Shown one piece after another: positions 1-11,578 of a DNA stretch of 39,323 nucleotides. A program made the position numbers and the translations under genes. The notes under the pieces were generated by a model, which was not told where the DNA came from, made no database searches, and saw only the letters and a list, made by a program, of their open reading frames with translations. Position 1 is the first letter of the stretch; the number at the start of each line of letters is the position of its first letter. Source of the stretch: Silene noctiflora. Taxonomy: Eukaryota; Streptophyta; Magnoliopsida; Caryophyllales; Caryophyllaceae. The stretch covers positions 72,604 through 111,926 of the forward strand of contig VHZZ01001505.1 of the NCBI GenBank assembly GCA_009801015.1. The letters run 5' to 3'.

Positions 1-134
1 TCACCAACTACATATTTAATCCACCTAAATTCATGTGGCCCCAATCAAAGTTTCCTACTTTACCCCTCAATTTTCTACATTTTCTTAAATAACCATTTTT
101 TGCTTACGTTACCATTTGTCTGGATCGGAGGGAG
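1..134. repeat. Right end of a Stowaway-like MITE, cut by the window edge
   Basis: The block ends in ...GGATCGGAGGGAG followed by TA (135-136). On the other strand this reads CTCCCTCCGATCCAGACAAA, the usual Stowaway terminus, and it matches the ends at 25039 and 25243. The left end would lie before base 1, so length and intactness cannot be judged. Confidence 0.5.
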
Positions 135-147
135 TATGCTATTACAA

Positions 148-312
148 TATGATGTTATTATCAGTATATTTAAAAACAGTAGATTCCTACTAATATGCTA
201 TCTGAATATGCCATTAACCAAACACTTAAAATTAATAGATTGATTGGTCAATTTATTATTTACGCCGAAATCTATTAATTTCACCTAATATACTGTTTAC
301 CAAACAACGCCT
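148..312. repeat. Truncated MITE of the same family as 29123-29571
   Basis: It shares the phrase ATATGCCATTAACCAAAC with the element at 29.1-29.6 kb. It ends in GTTTACCAAACAACGCCTAA, which reverse-complements to nearly the left terminus of that element (GGCCTTGTTTGGTAAAC). Only the right part is present. It directly abuts the Stowaway end at 134, so one insertion may have disrupted the other. Confidence 0.45.
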
Positions 313-504
313 AAGTCAGGTAAATATTACCGTCTACCGAATCACGCTAACAAGCCAAGGGCCAACAACTAGTACGGCATAGTGAATAATGGTTTAATTT
401 ACGAGTTTGCGAAAAAAATTTCTCGCACTTTTAGGATTGTTTGTAAGAAGAAGACAATTTGAAGAGACTTCGATTTATGGAGTAAGTCTTTAAGGTCATA
501 CGAA

Positions 505-710
505 TTAGAGGTGGTCAAATACGGGCTTGGACTGGATGTGAGTTGGGCTAGCATGGATTTTTTTGGCCCCTGCACGGACATGCGGGTTCACGGGCCATGC
601 CTTTGTAAATTTTGGAAAATACATTGTCCAGACTCGCCTTGTTAGCGGGCCGGCAGAACGAACCTAATGGATCATCCCGTCCATGAACAGCTAGTACGAA
701 AATATTTCAT
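505..710. repeat. GC-richer repeat-like block, class unknown
   Basis: This stretch is clearly richer in G+C than its surroundings and is built of phrases such as 'gcgggttcacgggccatgcc' and 'cccgtccatgaacag'. A related block on the other strand lies at about 25850-26100 and ends in 'ggtttgaccagccc'. No coding capacity and no clear terminal repeats are visible. It may be a diverged MITE or SINE-like unit. The surrounding 313-1147 shows nothing else. Confidence 0.25.
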
Positions 711-1147
711 TTTGCTTGTACGAGTTTAAGGACAACTTAACAACTATACACAATAAGTTATAAATATCATCCTAAGACGTCCACTACAACTCCTCTGTTT
801 CAGTCAATTGTTGTCATTTGATTTTGGCACAAAGACCAAGAAAAAGGGAGGGAGTCAATTACCAAATGATAAGTAGAACAAATTGAGTGTAAATGATCAA
901 ATTGTTCATCAAGTTCATTTTTAAAATAAAAAGGACAACAGACTGAGACACACAAAAATAAAATAGAAAAAAAAATGATCGGTTAGATTCAATTTAAATC
1001 GAACCGAATTTGACATACTAAGTCTATCGATATCCGATCAAATTAAAGATCTGAATTAATACGGTATGAGTAACTTCTAAAGAGTATTGGATGTCTCATG
1101 AGGGATTACTTAGAATATTGATCAGACGGATGGACAACTCTTAGGTG

Positions 1148-1201
1148 TAGACCTGTCAAAATTCGACCCGACCCAAAAACCCGACCCGTTTGACAGGTCT
1201 A
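1148..1201. mobile_element. 54-bp miniature inverted-repeat element with 8-bp target duplication
   Basis: Perfect 13-bp terminal inverted repeats TAGACCTGTCAAA / TTTGACAGGTCTA enclose a short core of GACCCG repeats. Both sides are flanked by CTTAGGTG (1140-1147 and 1202-1209). An 8-bp duplication is the hAT pattern. The element is extremely short and would fold into a hairpin. Confidence 0.7.
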
Positions 1202-3666
1202 CTTAGGTGTCGTGTGTTGCCCTTATCCCGTAAGATTGTACCCGATAAAGATTGTCATTTTGTAAATAAGTAATCGAGATATTTAAGTAAGAAAAACGTA
1301 TAGAATTGACTAGAGCAAAAGACCTAATATTTTTCATCATCAGAAACTCAAACTCCTAAAATCAAAACCAAAATCAAATGTAAAGAATTTATGTGAGTCG
1401 TCATAAGCATATGATGATTACGAGTACAAATTTGTGAAACCTGAAACTTCTAAAACCAAAACCAAATGTGAAGAATTGATGCGAAGAAGAGATCACACCA
1501 AATTGGCAGGTAGAGTAAATGAATAGACAATTGGCAATAAAGCAGAAGGGATTATATGATGATGACAGGGATATGCAAAAACAAATTTGCGAATAAGAAA
1601 GACGGAATTTTGTAACCATTTTACAGCTAAATACGACCATTATTGAAAAACAAGTTACCATAAGATGTAATACTGATTGTACCATAATGATTATTATATT
1701 TAACCATAAAATAGTCACATAAACCCGTCTAAAACTTTAACCGAAAAGTGACTGTCTGAAATAAGAATTTGCGAATATGTTAAATTGTTAAGGGGACCAA
1801 TATACAACATGCATAGTACGTAGTCTACAAGTCTGTGACTTTCTCATCTATGTTTCCACTTTTGTTTATGGCTAACATGCAATTTAATTAATTTCCTCTA
1901 GGGTTTTTTCAGCTGTAACAAATTTCAACAATCATGACTCATTGACTACCATAAAAATCAAGAATAATAAACATAGTAAAAAAAGAAATAAAAGAAGGTA
2001 AATTTGGAGTAGTAGTTATTGCATGTGATTTATGAGTGTAATAAAAGTATACCTACGTAAAACTATTTAATCATTAATCGTGTTAATTTGATCAAATTTG
2101 TTTGTTTATACATAGTAAAAGATAAACATACTACATTTAACCGCATGATTGAAAAATAAAGTAATTAAGAATTTATAGAAGTTTCCACCTTGTTTAATTT
2201 AATTTCCCTCCCACTTTTTTAGTTTTTTTCTTAATAATATGTTTAATAGTGACTTCTAGGTAGACAAGGTAAATGGGTCATTTGAGTCGGCTTTGGGTTA
2301 AGTCATTTTCATTTTCATTTTCATTTTCAGGTCAATAATTATCAGGTCGGGTCATTTTTCCGTTAGGTCACTCCCAAAAGGGTCATTTTGGTTCATTTTA
2401 AGTCGGAATTTTACTTAAAATAAGTCATTTCGGGGTTGGGTCATTATTTATTCACGTCAAATTTGGATCTCGCTTTTCATGTTACTTTCAAATTAATCTT
2501 ATCAAATCAGATTATTCTTCAAATCGGGCGAGCTTTGTCAAATCTACTTCTATACTACACTAATCTACCATGTTAATAAGAAAACATCATAAAATGTGGT
2601 AAATGAGTCGGTCAAAACTTTATTATTGTTACACTTTACAAAATTTGACAAGCGCACTATCACAATTCACATGTCACTTACTGACAATAATAATATACGT
2701 TTATTAGACGTAATCCTAAAATAGCAACCCTAAATATAATATAATGGATTGCAGAATCTCGAGTTCAACCGTTTTAGACATCACAATTCACAAATGTTAT
2801 GGTAAGAATTGGTTGAATCAAGTCCAAAATTTTGAGGTAAAAAAAGTTCAACTTTTTTACATTTATTTGGATCACTTGTGTTTTTTTCTTTTTGGTAAGT
2901 AAGAAGGATGTATACCATGCTAATTATTGGATATAAAGAGCAAATAAAAAGCTACTTTTTGATTTGGGAACGATTTATATTTTTCTCATTTTGATCAGAA
3001 TGATCTGAAGATACATAAAATAGTAATAAAAAAAGTGACTTACATTAATTTTAGTAACTACTAAATATTAGAAGTCTGTGACATACGAAGTATTATATAT
3101 GTTATAAAAGATTGTGACATACGGAGTATTATACGGAGTATATATATGTTATAAAAGATTATAATGCCTTGATCAATGACAAATTTAAAAAGCGAAAAAT
3201 AAAGCATTCTAAAATTCATACTATTGAATTGACACATAAATTTTCATTTCTTAATTATGACACGGACCTAAGAACCTTCTTAGTCCCTTCTAATAACACA
3301 AATAATTTAGGTATGAATTTAACTAGTTTATAATACTAGGCATAATATCAAGTCATATGATTATGAATCCACTTGAATGTAGGAAAAACATGAAATTAGG
3401 TTAAATGTCCCTTTTCAACTTTTTCATAATTTGATAATAACAAAATACAAAGTGTAACGAAAGAGGCTAGACATTTAACTTGGGTTTATTGACTTAACCT
3501 AACCTTTTCCCTCAATAGTAAGGTCACATTTCATTGAGTTAAAGGATAGTTAGCTCTAAAAAGATACTTAAGGTATAAATCAAATTATCACATTAGTTGT
3601 CATATGTTGTAATAGATAAAAAGATACTAATTTGCGGTAAATAATGACTATTTTATGTTGCAAACT
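1202..3666. other. Intergenic, no gene seen
   Basis: AT-rich sequence with stops in all frames; the longest reading frames are low-complexity hydrophobic translations of AT-rich DNA. It holds a short (CATTTT)n run at 2304-2329 inside a GGGTCATTT-rich patch (2260-2460). It also holds a degenerate direct repeat at 3077-3165 (GTGACATACGRAGTATTATA... TATGTTATAAAAGATT twice). Confidence 0.6.
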
Positions 3667-3927
3667 CACTGCAAGAAACGAACAGGTTAAATATCGACTG
3701 TTTAAAATGGTCGGTAACATTATATTCGGTCGGTAAAAGTCAATAACGGCCGATTTTTAAATCCTTCCAACCGATTTTGAAATTTTGCCGTCAGTTTTTT
3801 AGTCGGTCGGTAATTTACTGACTGAATTGAAATTTACCGATCGAATTCAATCGGTACTAACATTTACCGACCAATAAAACTTGCAATCGGTATTATTCGG
3901 TCGGTAGCATAGTTGTTTCTAGTAGTG
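3667..3927. mobile_element. CACTA-type MITE (261 bp)
   Basis: The left end is CACTGCAAGAAACGAAC and the right end GTTGTTTCTAGTAGTG, so the termini are CACT[GA]C...-like inverted repeats of the CACTA superfamily. The 3-bp duplication ACT (3664-3666, 3928-3930) also fits. The interior carries many scattered GGTCGGTA / TACCGACC units in both orientations, as expected for subterminal transposase-binding repeats. No coding sequence, so non-autonomous. Confidence 0.75.
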
Positions 3928-3930
3928 ACT

Positions 3931-4810
3931 AATGGTTATTTATAGTTAAAAAATGGTCTCTTTTAACATATCAAAATGATCACTTTTTATCATAAAATGA
4001 TCTTTTTTCTTACGTGATCAGCCCATACAACGATTTTACAGTAGAATTTGCGATAAATTATTATGTATTGAATAATTTTCAGTTCCACCAACAAAATAAA
4101 AGGAAAATTAATAATCTTTAGGTAGTGTCCAAAATGTTCTCATATAAAGCAGGAAGCATCAAATAAATAACCTAGCTATAAACATATATACCTACAAATA
4201 CAACATTTAATATAGTGCACTAAGAATTGTGGAGTTTCCTTAAGAAAGTTGAACAGAGATAGAAATTAAAGAGAAAATAGGTAATCTCTTACACCTTTTC
4301 TGCTACCTTAATCCTCTCTTCAAATGGTGTTGAGGCCAATTTTTTTCATAAATATAATGTTTATTTTTATGCATATTTACTTTATTTTATTGTGGAATTT
4401 GATCACATTTATCCCTTATTTTCCTGATTAAATTATGCCTCTTTTGTTAAAAATTTCCCTCTAATAAATTGAATCTTTCCTCTTCTTATAATTTTACTAA
4501 CAAAATGTGTATTATATAAACGGTTTTTCTAAAATGTGTTTTCAGAGAGGATTTTTTTCGGCAAACACAACATTACATTTAATTTGTTGCCTAGCTTAAA
4601 CTTTGGAATTTATGAAATTATTTTTGTTCATTTAGTTGTTGTAAACCATAAAAGTCTAATTTTCTATAACAATTTTGAAATGTCTCATCTTATTTTCCTT
4701 TTATTTAATTCCTTATATCTTCCATTACAACACTTGAACTATTTTTCCTAATTCATACCCTCTCCGTCTCAATTAATTGTTTAGATAGTTCAATTTTTTC
4801 CTAAATCATA
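3931..4810. other. Upstream region of the MADS gene
   Basis: AT-rich sequence with no gene. It includes long T-rich runs, a truncated Stowaway-like start at about 4757-4790 (CCCTCTCCGTCTCAATTAAT) and the left flank of the intact Stowaway that follows. No convincing TATA box could be singled out because the whole stretch is AT-rich. Confidence 0.45.
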
Positions 4811-4901
4811 CTCTCTCCGTCCCAATTATTTGTTTACGTTTTCTATTATTTATGTAAGAAGTATATTTTAATCAAATTTAACAAATAATTGAGACAGAGA
4901 G
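4811..4901. mobile_element. Stowaway MITE (91 bp) in the MADS promoter
   Basis: Inverted termini CTCTCTCCGTCCCAATTATT and its near complement AATAATTGAGACAGAGAG are flanked by TA (4809-4810 and 4902-4903). The element ends about 205 bp upstream of the MADS start codon, so it lies in the proximal promoter or leader. Confidence 0.8.
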
Positions 4902-5106
4902 TATATAATAATACATAATGAAGAAGCACAAAAGGAGGAAGCAAGCCCTATTATCTCATCAATTAGTCCCTTATGTTAATGTACCTTGATTTATAAAAAT
5001 AAATGATGATTTTAGTCTAATACCTACCCTAGTCGAAATTTGAAATTGTTTTTTCTGATTCCGCTATTTGTACAAGGGTGTTTTCATCAATTCGATCAAT
5101 CACAAA

Positions 5107-8066
5107 ATGGGAAGAGGGAAGATAGAGTTGAGGAAGATAGAGAATAGGACCAACAGGCAAGTGACATTTTCCAAGAGAAGGCAAGGGCTTTTGAAGAAGG
5201 CAACTGAATTAGCCATTCTTTGTGATGCTCAAATTGGTCTAATCATTTTCTCTGGAACTAATAAGCTCTATACTTTCCCTAATAACAGGTTCATTCTCTA
5301 CTTAATTACCTTACCTAATTCTTTAAAAAATATTAATGTCTTATCATCATGACGGGTTATTTAAGTTATAAGATATAGGATCGTCTAATCTCAATTATCG
5401 TATGAGATCACATAACCTAAATAGACTTGTTAACTATGGTTGATTACCAAGTTATAAGATGTAGGGTCGTCTAACTTGAATTGTCATGAATGTTTTATTT
5501 TACATACATAATAATGTTTCTAAAAACCACGACGGGTTATTTGAGTTATAAGATATAGGATCGTCTAATCTGAATTGTCGTATAAACAAGATCACATACA
5601 TAATCAAATTATACTTGTATAACTATGGTTCTAACCTTCTAGTTCGATTTAACCTTCTAATTAACTTGAATTGTCGTATAAAATCATCTGATCTGTGAAA
5701 GCAATGACAAATTGATAGAATCAAAATGATTAAGGATTAAGGTATAAAATTATTTATTTATTTTTTGGTTGAAATGGAACGTTAAAATAAAGAAAGCGAT
5801 ATGATTAAAAGTTTAACCTTATAGTGAAAAAAGGATTGATCGGTCTTGTGTAAAACAAACTTATATAATAATTTTTTTTCTACTAAACCTCATAATATTA
5901 CCCATTTTCCTCTAAAATTTTCCGCCCTCTCTAAACTCAAATTCGGACTCCGCTAGTGATTACAATTCGCTTAAATGTAAAAAAGAATTCTCTTTTTTTT
6001 TTTTCACAAAATCTTTGTTGTGACAAGGGGATGTGATGATGGTGGTCAGAAAACAGTCAATTTGGGTAATTTAGGAAGTGATTAATAAACATAGTCACAT
6101 GTTTTTTTTGTTCAAATTTGTTCAACAGCAACTCAAGTTAGGGCATTATTTGTTCTGATATTGTTCATGTGGTCTGTAATCATTATTTTTTATTTATTTC
6201 AATTGCAGATCTCTGACACCTACAAATTGGCTTTTGACCATTTTGTTTTATCTTTTAAAGGGAATTTAATTTGTGCACATTCTTTTTGTTTGACATTAGT
6301 TTTATCCTTGAAAAAAATCATTTATTTGTACTAATTGTACATCACATAATATCATTTAAACACAACATTAACGAAATAAAAATAAAAGGTTAATTGTTCC
6401 GATAAAGAATGAGATGAGAGGTCGCAAAAACAAAAATAGAGATGAAATTATTTTATTAATCTGATTACGGAGTTCATTTTAATTCAGATCAACAAAGGGA
6501 GGATATCTCGTTGTTTTATTAAGTGATTATGTGGGTGGCCGTAACGAAAGGTGTAATTCGTTATGAACATATCAAAAGAAAAGCTCGAAAATTAAATATT
6601 TTGATGTGAATTTTATTCATTTGTTTGACTTATTAATATTGTACTTAATAAGGATTCTCATGCTTGTTTGAACACATTTGGTTGTCAATTGTGCATGGTG
6701 CATGCAGTTCTTCTGGCTTCATTGATCAAAACTTGGAGCAAATCATACAAAAGTATCTGTTTAATAAGGGCACTCAGCTGCCGGTGCATGACAATCGGGT
6801 AAACAAAAATCGTCCAACAACATTACCTTAATACCTTAAAAACCGTCATATATTATAACTGGGTTATTAAAAAATAATATTTACATACTTACCTATACAA
6901 TCTTACTCTTGTGATGAAAATTGCAATGAGAATTGCTTCAAAAGACGTCATTTTACAATATAAGACGTAAATATTATTAAACGAGTCATTTTAATTTGTT
7001 AAAAGTCGCTTATTAGAGATGTGTAGGGTAATATATATAGTGATAAAATGTGTACAGGAAGAAATGTATCAAGAAATTGAAGCAATGAAGGAGGCAATTG
7101 TAGTTGCTGAGCAGAATATGAGACATTATTTGGCTGAAGATTTGGGTCCACTTCCTCTTGAAGAATTGCACAAACATGAACAAAGGCTTGAGTCTTCCCT
7201 CAACCTCATTCGCTCTCGAAAGGTATACATGTTTCTCACCGTCTAGTTTAATCAGAAATCTCGAGTTCAGTTCAGTAGGACTTGAAGTTTAATACAGAGC
7301 AGTTGATACATAATCAGTCATAATTGTCTGTGTTCATAGCATTCTTGTTATCTTTGGTTTGCAGAATCAACTCATGCATCAACAGCTCGAAAATCTTCGC
7401 AAAAAGGTAACTTATTCACGAAACTCTGCCATGCTGTTAAGGTACATTATCCATCTCTTAAGTTGATTCTGAATTCATACAATTTTGTATACAATGTGCA
7501 GGAACAAATGCTGCAGGCTGACAATGGCAACATGTACCGTTGGGTATATAACTTCGACTCTTTCTTTTACCTATATGTCGCCTGCAGCAAAACTTTCCCT
7601 CCGGCCAAAATAAGTCTTTTAAACACAAAAGTTGCGTTAAAACATGACTTCGTCAGAAATGAATTCTTTTTGGTGTAAATGGGGCGTCCAAGACATATTA
7701 GATGTTGACAGGTTTTAAACCCAAGTCGTGAATTTCACCACAGATGACTTTAGTAAAACAGTTACATGTGCACAATACAGTTGTTATCAATTGACGGAAT
7801 TTGATTATCCTAATTGATTTTAACACCGATACAGTTAATGGGAGCCGGGCAAGAGCAGCTAGAAATGCCATTTCTGGGGGATGATCAGCCAAGTAGCAGC
7901 ACTGTACTTCAGCTAGCTACATCATCGTCATCGCCTCAGTTCTATCCATACCGCCTTCAGTCCACCCATCCCAATCTTCAAATCTATGGTACTTTTTCTA
8001 AGCAATTATTATCATTGTTATTGTTAAGATGATTAACTCTAACGATTCAATGCTTTTGCAGACTGA
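5107..8066 (+). CDS. MIKC-type MADS-box transcription factor, Bsister (TT16/ABS/AGL32)-like
   Basis: Seven exons are read: 5107-5288, 6708-6798, 7058-7222, 7365-7406, 7502-7543, 7835-7988 and 8062-8066. All have GT-AG borders and together give 226 residues. Residues 1-61 are a MADS domain ([38 protein letters not shown]). Residues 62-91 are the I region ending VHDNR, 92-174 a K-box, and the C-terminus holds a PI-motif-like [12 protein letters not shown]. The IGLI signature, the [12 protein letters not shown]-box and the PI-like tail fit Bsister proteins, which in Arabidopsis act in ovule integument and seed-coat development; PI or other classes fit less well. Oddities: the usual 62- and 100-bp third and fourth exons are one 165-bp exon, and the last coding exon supplies only the final Asp and the stop. 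If intron 6 were retained, the frame would instead stop at 8030-8032. The upstream in-frame start at 5068 was rejected because MADS proteins begin at MGRGK. Confidence 0.85.
5351..5690 (+). repeat. 180-bp tandem duplication in MADS intron 1
   Basis: GACGGGTTATTTAAGTTATA at 5351 recurs as GACGGGTTATTTGAGTTATA at 5531, and both run on into GATATAGGATCGTCTAATCT. A shorter internal copy of GTTATAAGATGTAGGGTCGTCTAACTT begins near 5452. The array lies just downstream of the exon 1 donor, in the 1419-bp first intron (5289-6707). First introns of MADS genes often carry regulatory sequence; no specific motif is claimed here. The rest of the intron shows only AT-rich sequence. Confidence 0.7.
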
Positions 8067-8990
8067 TAACCGGTTTCCTCTGGTTGTGGAAAGCATCAAG
8101 AAGATCGATAATGCAATAAGTTGTCGGATTGTGTGGTTTCTCAAGATTTAAGGATTTACTTTATTTTTATATATATAACATATACTACACATTAACAAAA
8201 AAAGACTTCCCCGCGATTTCTTGGATTGAAGACACTGATACTGTAGTTTCATCTCAGAAATATACCTGTGATGTATATCTTCTGATTGTTACATTCAGTA
8301 ACTACAGTTTTATTAGTGTGCCTCGATACTATGTGATCGATTCAATCATCCTTTCGATCAAAGTTGTCCCCCTTTTATGAGAAAATTACTTATTGTAATG
8401 CTGTATCTAGAAGACATTCAGATTGCTCTGCATTCAAAATCCCCAGCCTCTTCTCTTCCCATCATCTATTTTTGTTGTCGATATCTATATGAATCAGACT
8501 CGGTAAAAGTCAAAATTGACTATATGAAAAATCCTGATATTCTTTACAAGGTAATGAGAAGAGCTCGACTAACAGAGGTCGACAAACAAAGCACCATGGA
8601 TGTCCGTACATAAGCAAAACTACAATTCCGACAAAATAGGCAACTAAACTCACAAAACGTACACACAATAAAATGTTCCAAAATCCGAACATCTTTTATT
8701 TATTCATATACTCGAGAATATCCAACCATACTGTCTCTTCCAGCAAGAAACAAAGGGTGATATGTTCCTCGGGAGAGGCTCAAAACACAGTGCACACAAG
8801 AGGGCAAACAAGACGGCGTGGTAAGTTCCAGCATTCTACACACAGTTACATAGACTCTACTGCCAGTTAAAATAGAGGATAGAGAGCCAATTCTATTTGA
8901 TTATCACACTATACTCGTAAGGTACCAATACCAATACCAATACAAATACCAATACCAATACTCGTAAGGTACCAAAACTCATATCTACAG
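8067..8990. other. Tail-to-tail intergenic region between MADS (+) and PI4K (-)
   Basis: It holds the 3' untranslated regions of two convergent genes. A plus-strand AATAAA lies at 8667-8672, about 600 bp after the MADS stop. Two overlapping minus-strand AATAAA signals (TTTATT on plus, 8695-8704) lie about 290 bp after the PI4K stop. No other coding potential is seen. Confidence 0.45.
8912..8975. repeat. Hexanucleotide (ACCAAT)n flanked by a direct repeat
   Basis: About six units of ACCAAT with one variant (ACAAAT) are bracketed by two identical copies of TACTCGTAAGGTACCAA (8912-8928 and 8959-8975). The array lies in the 3' untranslated region of the PI4K gene, 16 bp beyond its stop codon. 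Confidence 0.75.
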
Positions 8991-11522
8991 TCACGGGTTT
9001 AGTGACGGGAGCTCATCAAGATAGCGATCCATCGCAGAAGAGACAGCCTCGAGAAATGCGGCTTCCTTTCCTATGGCTACAGTTTTTTCAGCATCTCGGA
9101 CAATCAACTCAATGACAGACTCCTTCTTCAGAGTTTCTCGGCACATGATGTTTCCAATGGCAAAGGGAGTGAGTCCTCTCTCAGCGCCTTTCTTAAGAAG
9201 CATGGTAGAAACTCGAAATAATCGAGCACACTCTGGTGGTAGGTCCCATCCATGGAGTTTCAGCAGCTTAATGTCTTCTTCAGCATTGAGCGATTTGATG
9301 TATTCAATGGTGTCAAGAGAGTATGGCTGGCGTGCTTGAGGCCAGTAGAGCCAGTCAAATGTGCAATCCTCTAACTGCAGATATAGTGACTGCAGGTAAG
9401 AAGAGCTACAGGACCTAGTAATTAACATGATTGAATTGGTATGTTCGGATAAATCAGGGAATATCAAACGGCACTAAGATTGGTATGTTCGGATAAATCA
9501 GGGACTATCAAACAGCACTAAGTTCAGGATAAGTTAAACGAGAGTAACAGTTTCTGGATCAAAGATGGACAATGCAGGCCAAAACTGACAAGACCATCAA
9601 GTAGGTAGTCAGTCAAGAGATAAGCGTTGTGGGCATTGATATAACCAATAAATCAGAGACTATCAAACTGCACTAAGTTCGGGATAAATTAAACGAGAGT
9701 AACAGTTTCTGGATCAAAGATAGACAATGCAGGCCAAAACTGACAAGATCATCGAGTAGGTAGTCAGTCAAGAGATAAGCGTTGTGGGCATTGATATAAC
9801 CAATTAAATTCACATTTACTAGTGTCACACAAGGGTAAGCTAAACTACAAATATGCTAAGTCCAAACCTAGGTCTAGATACCACCGGTCGATGACATTAC
9901 ATGTTAATCTATCACTGCAATGGATATTGCATATGGAATAGGAGAATCAGGGCTCCTCATGACAAAACAAAAAGAGCTCCACTAAAATCAGTGCCACTCA
10001 TAAATGAACTAGAAAGGACTAACTGACGAGATAGCATAGATAAGTTAAAGCATAGTCGACTGAAATAAGAACTGCCATTAGTATTTACTTGCTGATAGAT
10101 TATAATCAAGGATATCAACTCAAATTGATATACATACGAACTGAAGCAATATAAAATTCTCACCTTGCTAGGCAAACAATAGCCATGATCAATTGGGATG
10201 AGACTGATTCGACCTTCACTATCTTTAGCAACCAGAATGTTACCAGCATGCCTGTCGGCATTAGCCAACCTAATATCCAAAACAGAGATCTTGTGTACCT
10301 CCTCAACTGGAAAAGCGCCGGGACCCATGTCCTCGCAACTCCCAAAATTCTTCATATACATCTGCAGAGAACCGATCTTCAAGTTTTTGGATGAGCCATC
10401 ATAACCATCGGGATGATGGAAACTGCCATGTAAACATTTGACCATAGCAGTAGGTGGAACATCAGCAAAACCTTTATCGGCATGGTATAGAGAACGATGA
10501 CCAGTTCTAGAATGATCCAAAATGTAAGCTGCAACTTCACGAAGAGCACCTTCCCCCACTCGAGTGCCCTTCTTTAGTCCCTCACCATCCTTTGTTTCAG
10601 GTAAACCGTTAGGATTATTAACTGCCATTGGCTCCTCATCCACTGGCTTGAAAACAGATATATATTCTACTCCAGCAGTATCCCGCATGAAATAAGCTCC
10701 TCCACAACCCTCGGATGACCTAATTGGATGGTTTCCGCTTTCTAACCCACTAAGAGTAGTTTTGATCAGCTGCCTAATTACTAACGGAAGCTCAATTTTT
10801 GGATTAATGATCAACGGTTCTAAAATTGAATTTTTATAGAACTGTTTCCGGAGCAAACCTTCAGGCTTTACTGGTTGCATCTGCCATAGACACTCCCTCT
10901 TGTCTTCAGAAGCCACAATTGACACTTCAAAATCTTTCTCAATTGGCTTGGCTCTTACTTTGGCAGATTTCCGAACCAGCAAGTGAATAACAGCATCATT
11001 GTTTCTACAATACTCCTGAATTTGACACTGGTCCTCGAGCTCCTCACCATCACGAATCAACTCTTGATCTTTGAGATCAAATAGGCCATTGCCCTTCTCA
11101 GCAATTTGCTGCTTCAAGTAGCCAACATTTCTACTCCTCTCAACATGGAACTCAAACTCCTTCCCGCACACAGTCCTAACAGTAATGGTCTGTAGCTCCG
11201 ATAGGCGGAGGACCAGATGCAAGACAGTCCCATCGGCTACTCCATATTCCCTAACACGAGAATCATTTCTAGCCATCTCTCTTCCATCAAAAACCAGCTT
11301 TTGATTCCTCACAAAAAAGCCTTTACGATTTTGAATCCTAAGCTTCACAGACGCAACAGTTTCAGACTCTAGGACACGGATAGGAACAACTGAGCCACCA
11401 ACAGTCAGGTATATTAGTATTGATTCATTAGCCAAACTCCCATACTGGCCCGAAAGAAAACTTGGAATGGCCAAGGAATCCTTGCAAACAGGGCTAAGAG
11501 CAACACTTGCCATCGACATCAT
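8991..11522 (-). CDS. PI4KG4: Phosphatidylinositol 4-kinase gamma with two ubiquitin-like domains (PI4KG4-like)
   Basis: Two coding exons, 11522-10164 and 9374-8991, are joined in phase (…LPSK then LEDCTFDWLYWPQARQP) and give 580 residues. Residues ~35-108 and ~111-184 are two tandem ubiquitin-like folds. Residues ~260-560 form the PI3/PI4-kinase-like catalytic domain: glycine-rich GGAYFMRD (274-281), the FKP lysine (292), the catalytic loop NADRHAGNIL (421-430, Asp423) and the metal-binding IDHGYCLP (444-451, Asp445). Plant gamma PI4Ks with this layout are reported to act mainly as protein kinases that bind ubiquitin-pathway partners; that comes from the family, not from this sequence. The first of several ATGs near the N-terminus was chosen because the MMSMASVALSP start resembles that of PI4KG4. 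Length fits the family. The 789-bp intron carries tandem repeats. The symbol refers to the Arabidopsis-like subgroup; orthology was not tested. Confidence 0.92.
9436..9804 (-). repeat. 155-bp tandem duplication in the PI4K coding intron
   Basis: Copy A (9495-9649) and copy B (9650-9804) are nearly identical, sharing for example GAGTAACAGTTTCTGGATCA and GATAAGCGTTGTGGGCATTG. Copy A is preceded by a second short duplication of TTGGTATGTTCGGATAAATC with 44-bp spacing (9436 and 9480). All units lie inside the 9375-10163 intron. Confidence 0.85.
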
Positions 11523-11578
11523 GAACCAAGTCGTTCAAAACCCTCTCACCTACAATCATGCAACACATGTATTCAGTT

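Noticed and set aside
1401-1718. 105-codon minus-strand hydrophobic frame
   Set aside because: The translation is low complexity and phenylalanine/isoleucine-rich, as expected from AT-rich DNA, and has no domain or leader.
9073-9339. 88-codon plus-strand frame
   Set aside because: It is antisense to the conserved PI4K C-terminal exon.
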